The notes under the pieces: generated by a model | The model's input: only the letters and a program-made list of their open reading frames with translations | What the model was told of the DNA's origin: nothing | The model's database searches: none | Assembly (NCBI GenBank): GCA_002316295.1 | Contig: DCDF01000040.1 | Coordinates: 3,965-19,373, forward strand | Reading direction: 5' to 3' | DNA from: Syntrophaceae bacterium UBA1062 | GTDB lineage: Bacteria > Desulfobacterota > Desulfomonilia > UBA1062 | Length of the DNA stretch: 15,409 nt | Translations under genes and position numbers: made by a program | In this document: positions 14,921-15,409 of the stretch, in pieces | How the letters are laid out: each line of letters begins with the position of its first letter | Numbering within the stretch: the first letter of the stretch is position 1

Positions 14921-15409
14921 CTATTCGAAAGCGGTGAATTTGGCAATAACGACGATGCCGCCCGGAGAGATATCGAACCGTTTCCGGTCTTTCTCGATGT
15001 CGTGGCCGATGACGGTGTTCGGAGGGACGTTTACATACTTGTCGATAATGGTGTTCCTGATCCTGCAGTTCCTCCCCACGACGACCCCCTCCATGAGAAC
15101 GGAGTTCTCGACCTCGGCGTAGCTGTTGACGCGGACGTTCGGGGAGATGATGGAGCGGGTGACCCTGCCTCCGGAAATGATGGTGCCGTTACAGATGATG
15201 GAATCGAGCAGCGTGCCGATCCGCTTGCCGTCCTCTCCGCCGGAGAATACCATCTTTGCCGGGGGGAAGGGGCTGTATACGGTGTGGATCGGCCAGTGGG
15301 GATCATAGAGGTTGCACTTCGGCGTGACGGAGACCAGATCCATATGCGCTTCGTAATAGGCGTCCAAGGTGCCGATGTCACGCCAGTACGAGTGTCCCGC
15401 CACTCCGGT
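14921..15409 (-). CDS. glgC: Glucose-1-phosphate adenylyltransferase, C-terminal part (cut by window edge)
   Basis: GlgC makes ADP-glucose from glucose-1-phosphate and ATP for glycogen synthesis. The last 162 residues are visible. They open with GHSYWRDIGTLDAYYEAHMD, the end of the nucleotidyltransferase domain, followed by NLYDPHWPIHTVYSPFPPAK and the left-handed beta-helix domain with repeats such as ISGGRVTRSIISPNVRV, YAEVENSVLMEGVVVGR and IRNTIIDKYVNVPPNTVIG. The end DRKRFDISPGGIVVI is characteristic of bacterial GlgC. No frameshift or loss is seen in the part present; the catalytic N-terminus lies beyond the window. It is the first visible gene of a minus-strand cluster with rimO (11-base gap), kdsD and an esterase. 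Confidence 0.96.
   Translation of the reverse strand, partial: TGVAGHSYWRDIGTLDAYYEAHMDLVSVTPKCNLYDPHWPIHTVYSPFPPAKMVFSGGEDGKRIGTLLDSIICNGTIISGGRVTRSIISPNVRVNSYAEVENSVLMEGVVVGRNCRIRNTIIDKYVNVPPNTVIGHDIEKDRKRFDISPGGIVVIAKFTAFE

Noticed and set aside
13669..14946. 425-codon frame overlapping rimO on the same strand
   Set aside because: It is the +1 shadow of rimO; the Arg/His/Pro-rich composition is typical of a shifted GC-rich frame, while the rimO frame has all catalytic motifs.

Overview
The window reads as chromosomal, mostly housekeeping DNA from a GC-rich Gram-negative bacterium. A Kdo-pathway isomerase (kdsD) implies LPS. A ~600-residue acyl-CoA dehydrogenase with a C-terminal extension, a metK-ahcY pair and a glgC together fit a Desulfobacterota (former Deltaproteobacteria) genome, possibly a fatty-acid-oxidising or syntrophic one. 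That placement is inference from gene content; no rRNA or marker gene settles it. I see no phage, IS element, CRISPR array or tRNA.

Layout. 1-800 (minus): the 5' end of purH, preceded by an unrecognised helical protein whose promoter sits so close to its ATG that the mRNA may be leaderless. 876-1562 (plus): a CoA-type NUDIX hydrolase, convergent with purC (1579-2472, minus). 2473-2617: a divergent purC/thrC control region with alternative hairpins in the thrC leader. 2618-6791 (plus): thrC, then a 49-codon ORF resembling the start of MoeA, then metK and ahcY overlapping by one base. 6813-6839: a strong hairpin between the converging ahcY and alpha/beta hydrolase genes. 7679-7897: a divergent control region with a CRP/FNR-like box, a near-consensus sigma-70 promoter and a FadR-like TetR-type operator in front of the acyl-CoA dehydrogenase (7898-9718), which ends in a textbook terminator.

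9856-15409 is all minus strand. In transcription order it holds glgC (3' part), rimO, kdsD and a small esterase as a tight cluster. After a 412-base gap with its own promoter and structured leader come an orphan D-Ala-D-Ala-ligase-like ATP-grasp enzyme and a flavin reductase-like protein.

Functional threads: purine synthesis (purH, purC); threonine synthesis (thrC); SAM formation and SAH removal (metK, ahcY), with rimO as a SAM-using enzyme; acyl-CoA oxidation under a probable acyl-CoA-sensing repressor encoded elsewhere; glycogen and LPS precursor supply (glgC, kdsD). No clearly new multi-gene system is visible. The least explained items are the moeA-like remnant, the leaderless unknown gene, the ATP-grasp gene with its structured leader, and the alternative structures upstream of thrC.
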